A stretch of 16,272 nt of DNA from Bacteroidales bacterium UBA5235 (GTDB lineage: Bacteria; Bacteroidota; Bacteroidia; Bacteroidales; VadinHA17), in the NCBI GenBank assembly GCA_002409145.1, contig DHUL01000042.1:2764-19035 (forward strand), given 5' to 3'. Every line of letters begins with the position of its first letter. The stretch's first letter is position 1. Both the position numbers and the translations under genes were made by a program. The notes beneath the pieces are model-generated. The model worked only from the letters and a program-made list of their open reading frames with translations. It had not been told where the DNA came from and ran no database searches. Positions 14,226 to 16,272 of the stretch are shown here, piece after piece.

Positions 14226-14879
14226 ATGAAGTCAGCCGGACGGTTTACTGTAATGTTCTTACTCGTCATCTCAGGAACAATAAATTACAACTCTCTCCTT
14301 GCTCAGGAACCGGCAAGTAATCCTGCGCTGGATGAAAAGGTCAGAAAATTCCTCTCTGACCGTTCAGAAAGGTGGTATGACATGAACATCCCCGCACGCG
14401 ACGGGCAGCTGCTATATGATCTGATAATAAAAGGCAATTATAAAAGCGCTCTTGAAATTGGTACTTCAACGGGGCATTCCGGCATCTGGATAGCCTGGGC
14501 GTTGAGCAAAACAGGAGGTAAGCTTATCACTATCGAGATTGACCCTGACAGGCACCGGGAGGCACTCCGGAATTTCAGGGAAGCCGGGCTCTCTGATTAC
14601 ATCGATGCCCGACTTGCCGATGCACATGAACTCGTTAAGGAACTGAAGGGTCCTTTCGATTTTATCTTCAGTGATGCTGATAAGAACTGGAATAAGAATT
14701 ACTTCGCCGATATTGATCCTAAACTCAAAGTCGGAGGCTGTTACACCACACATAATGTCTCCGGCAGGGGTGGTTACGGAAGCCAGGGAGATTACCCTGA
14801 ATATGTCAGAAGTTTTAAAAATTACGAATCAACCATTATTCAGGGAATGTTGATAAGCTATAAGAGGGCTGCAAGATAA
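14226..14879 (+). CDS. Class I SAM-dependent methyltransferase of O-methyltransferase type, with an export signal
   Basis: A 217-residue Rossmann-fold methyltransferase similar to catechol/caffeoyl-CoA O-methyltransferases (Methyltransf_3/24). Motif I is ALEIGTSTGHSG (75-86), IEIDPDR (103-109) ends the second strand, and DFIFSDADKNWNKNYF (145-160) supplies the first metal-site Asp150. In metal-dependent members a second Asp lies in a DN pair after the GG turn. Here the segment is GGCYTTHNVSG (170-180), with His176 in place of that Asp. Residues 1-27 (MKSAGRF then a hydrophobic core, ending SLLAQ) look like a Sec signal peptide cleaved near AQ-E, which is odd for a SAM-dependent enzyme. The start ATG 14226 is chosen from the promoter position and the signal peptide. 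The permease gene begins 11 bases after its stop, so the two form an operon. The substrate is unknown. Confidence 0.88.
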   Translation: MKSAGRFTVMFLLVISGTINYNSLLAQEPASNPALDEKVRKFLSDRSERWYDMNIPARDGQLLYDLIIKGNYKSALEIGTSTGHSGIWIAWALSKTGGKLITIEIDPDRHREALRNFREAGLSDYIDARLADAHELVKELKGPFDFIFSDADKNWNKNYFADIDPKLKVGGCYTTHNVSGRGGYGSQGDYPEYVRSFKNYESTIIQGMLISYKRAAR

Positions 14880-14890
14880 TACGCCTGGCA

Positions 14891-16231
14891 ATGGCAGACG
14901 ACCTGAAGAGAAAACTCGGACTATTCTCTACAACAAATATTGTTGTGGCCAACATGATTGGTGCCGGCATCTTTACCACCTCGGGCCTCCTTATGGCAGA
15001 GTTGAACAACCCGCTTCTGATGCTGTTATTGTGGATTGCCGGAGGAGTAATCGCCCTGTGTGGTGCCCTTTCATATGGTGAACTAGGGGCCGCAATGCCG
15101 GAGGCCGGAGGAGAATACTATTTTCTGTCAAAGCTCTATCACCCGGTCTTCGGTTTTCTCAGCGGATGGGTATCATTCATTGTTGGTTTTTCCGCTCCCA
15201 TAGCAGCCTCAGCACTGGGATTCAGTGAATATTTATGCAGAGCATTACCGGCAATACCTGAGTGGTTTGAAGCTTCCGGCCTGTTGACCCAGGTTTCAAC
15301 CCGAAAATTCATGTCTGCAAGTGTTATAATAATATTCACATACATTCATTACCATGGCCTTAAAACAGGCTCCACAGTTCAGAATATTCTCACTTTTTTA
15401 AAGGTCGGGCTGATCCTCCTGCTTCTTTTTGCAGGCTTTGCTTCAGGAAAAGGAAACATCGGAAACTTCAATTCAGAGGGATGGATCTCAACAGGTTTTG
15501 CGGGATGGAAAACAGCAGGCCTGTCACTCATGTGGATCATGTTCGCATACAGTGGATGGAACGCATCTACATATGTAGGATCTGAGATTGTAAATCCTGT
15601 TAAAACGTTACCCCGCTCACTCATCCTGGGAACAGGAATAGTAATGATTCTTTATCTCGGACTTAACACATTGTTCATATATGCTGTCAGCCCGGAAGAA
15701 ATAAAGGGTGTCATTTCAGTGGGTGGCCTGGCAATGGGAAACCTCTTCGGGAATTATGCCGGGATGCTGACATCATTGCTGATCGCTTTCGCTCTGTTTT
15801 CTTCATTGAGCGCATTCATAATCCTTGGACCGAGGGTGTATTACTCCATGGCAAAAGACGGCCTTTTCTTCAGGTCTGTTGCCAGGATTCACCCAAAGCA
15901 CAATGTGCCATCCAATGCAATTTTACTGCAGTGCCTGATAGCAGTAATACTGGCTCTCTCAGGGACCTTCGACCAGGTACTGACTTACATGGGATTCTCA
16001 CTCGGATTATTTCCAATACTGGCTGTACTTGGCACAGTCAAACTCAGGATGAACAGGATGTCTGTCCTGAAACTGAAAGGTTACCCCTTTACCCAGGCAA
16101 TCTATGTGGTGACAGGTGTTGCAATTCTTGTGCTGTCCTTCCTTGAGCGGCCGGTCGAATCATCAATTGCCCTGACCACGGTTATAGCTGGCATTCCGGT
16201 ATTTTATCTTTTCAGGAGAAAGAAATCCTGA
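14891..16231 (+). CDS. APC-superfamily amino acid permease
   Basis: A 446-residue inner-membrane transporter with about 12 hydrophobic segments and the APC-superfamily signature in helix 1 (NMIGAGIFTTSG, 21-32). Further support: ALSYGELGAAMPEAGGEYYF (58-77), GFLSGWVSFIVGF (88-100) and the helix 6 stretch MWIMFAYSGWNASTYVGSEI. The GEL...P.GG.Y region and SGWN are typical of LAT/YjeM-like members of the amino acid-polyamine-organocation family, which move amino acids by proton- or exchange-driven transport. The substrate cannot be assigned. ATG 14891 lies 11 bases downstream of the methyltransferase stop, with no promoter between, so it is translated from the same message. A weak inverted repeat overlaps the stop codon (CCTGAAA 16227-16233 with TTTCAGG 16250-16256), without a T run. 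Confidence 0.93.
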   Translation: MADDLKRKLGLFSTTNIVVANMIGAGIFTTSGLLMAELNNPLLMLLLWIAGGVIALCGALSYGELGAAMPEAGGEYYFLSKLYHPVFGFLSGWVSFIVGFSAPIAASALGFSEYLCRALPAIPEWFEASGLLTQVSTRKFMSASVIIIFTYIHYHGLKTGSTVQNILTFLKVGLILLLLFAGFASGKGNIGNFNSEGWISTGFAGWKTAGLSLMWIMFAYSGWNASTYVGSEIVNPVKTLPRSLILGTGIVMILYLGLNTLFIYAVSPEEIKGVISVGGLAMGNLFGNYAGMLTSLLIAFALFSSLSAFIILGPRVYYSMAKDGLFFRSVARIHPKHNVPSNAILLQCLIAVILALSGTFDQVLTYMGFSLGLFPILAVLGTVKLRMNRMSVLKLKGYPFTQAIYVVTGVAILVLSFLERPVESSIALTTVIAGIPVFYLFRRKKS

Positions 16232-16272
16232 AAAAAGGTCTTCAATCTGTTTCAGGCAGTCATTTAAAAAAA

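Overview
The window looks like a chromosomal segment of a Bacteroidota bacterium, probably Bacteroidales-like. This is inferred from the kind of protein families present (a Bacteroidota-style TypA, the SRGFVK-type GreA/GreB homologue, a TIR-TolB_N-TPR membrane protein, a TolC remnant with the NTTFDxTVSQLIFSG signature) and from promoters of the Bacteroidota form, TTG-N20-TAnnTTTG, rather than the E. coli -35/-10 form. No rRNA, tRNA, transposase or CRISPR array is visible.

Layout. At the left edge is the 3' end of a Gln-rich gene (2-274), closed by a strong bidirectional hairpin (294-327) shared with the convergent typA. On the minus strand lie typA (352-2145) and, upstream of it, an SDR oxidoreductase (2245-2991). 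On the plus strand follow a YeiH-type transporter (3251-4552), an exported cyclophilin-type peptidyl-prolyl isomerase (4686-5285), a long-chain acyl-CoA synthetase with a clear promoter (5394-7307), a GreA/GreB-family factor (7597-8100), and a 767-residue TIR-transmembrane-TolB_N-TPR protein with its own promoter (8429-10732). Then comes a minus-strand block: a broken TolC-like gene (10746-11166), an exported peroxiredoxin (11316-11882) and a class 3 aldehyde dehydrogenase (11973-13349). The right end is plus strand: a broken HtrA/DegP-like protease (13600-14132), a methyltransferase with an export signal (14226-14879), and an APC-family amino acid permease 11 bases behind it (14891-16231).

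The left half is mostly housekeeping genes, each apparently with its own transcription unit. The part from about 8.1 kb to 14.1 kb looks like an accessory zone: a lone TIR membrane protein sits 13 bases from the cut end of a decayed tolC-like gene, and a second decayed gene (the protease) lies 3 kb further on. The only convincing operon is methyltransferase-permease; ALDH-peroxiredoxin (90-base gap) and SDR-typA (about 75-100 bases) are possible.

The best candidate for an under-described system is the TIR-TM-TolB_N-TPR protein. Its predicted topology puts a TIR domain with a candidate catalytic Glu in the cytoplasm and a TolB_N/TPR sensor in the periplasm. Its promoter is nearly identical over 31 bases (outside a 10-base spacer) to that of the acyl-CoA synthetase gene. 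Other points worth a look: typA has no ATG, GTG or TTG codon in front of its conserved first beta strand, and the exported methyltransferase has His where the family's second metal-site Asp normally sits.
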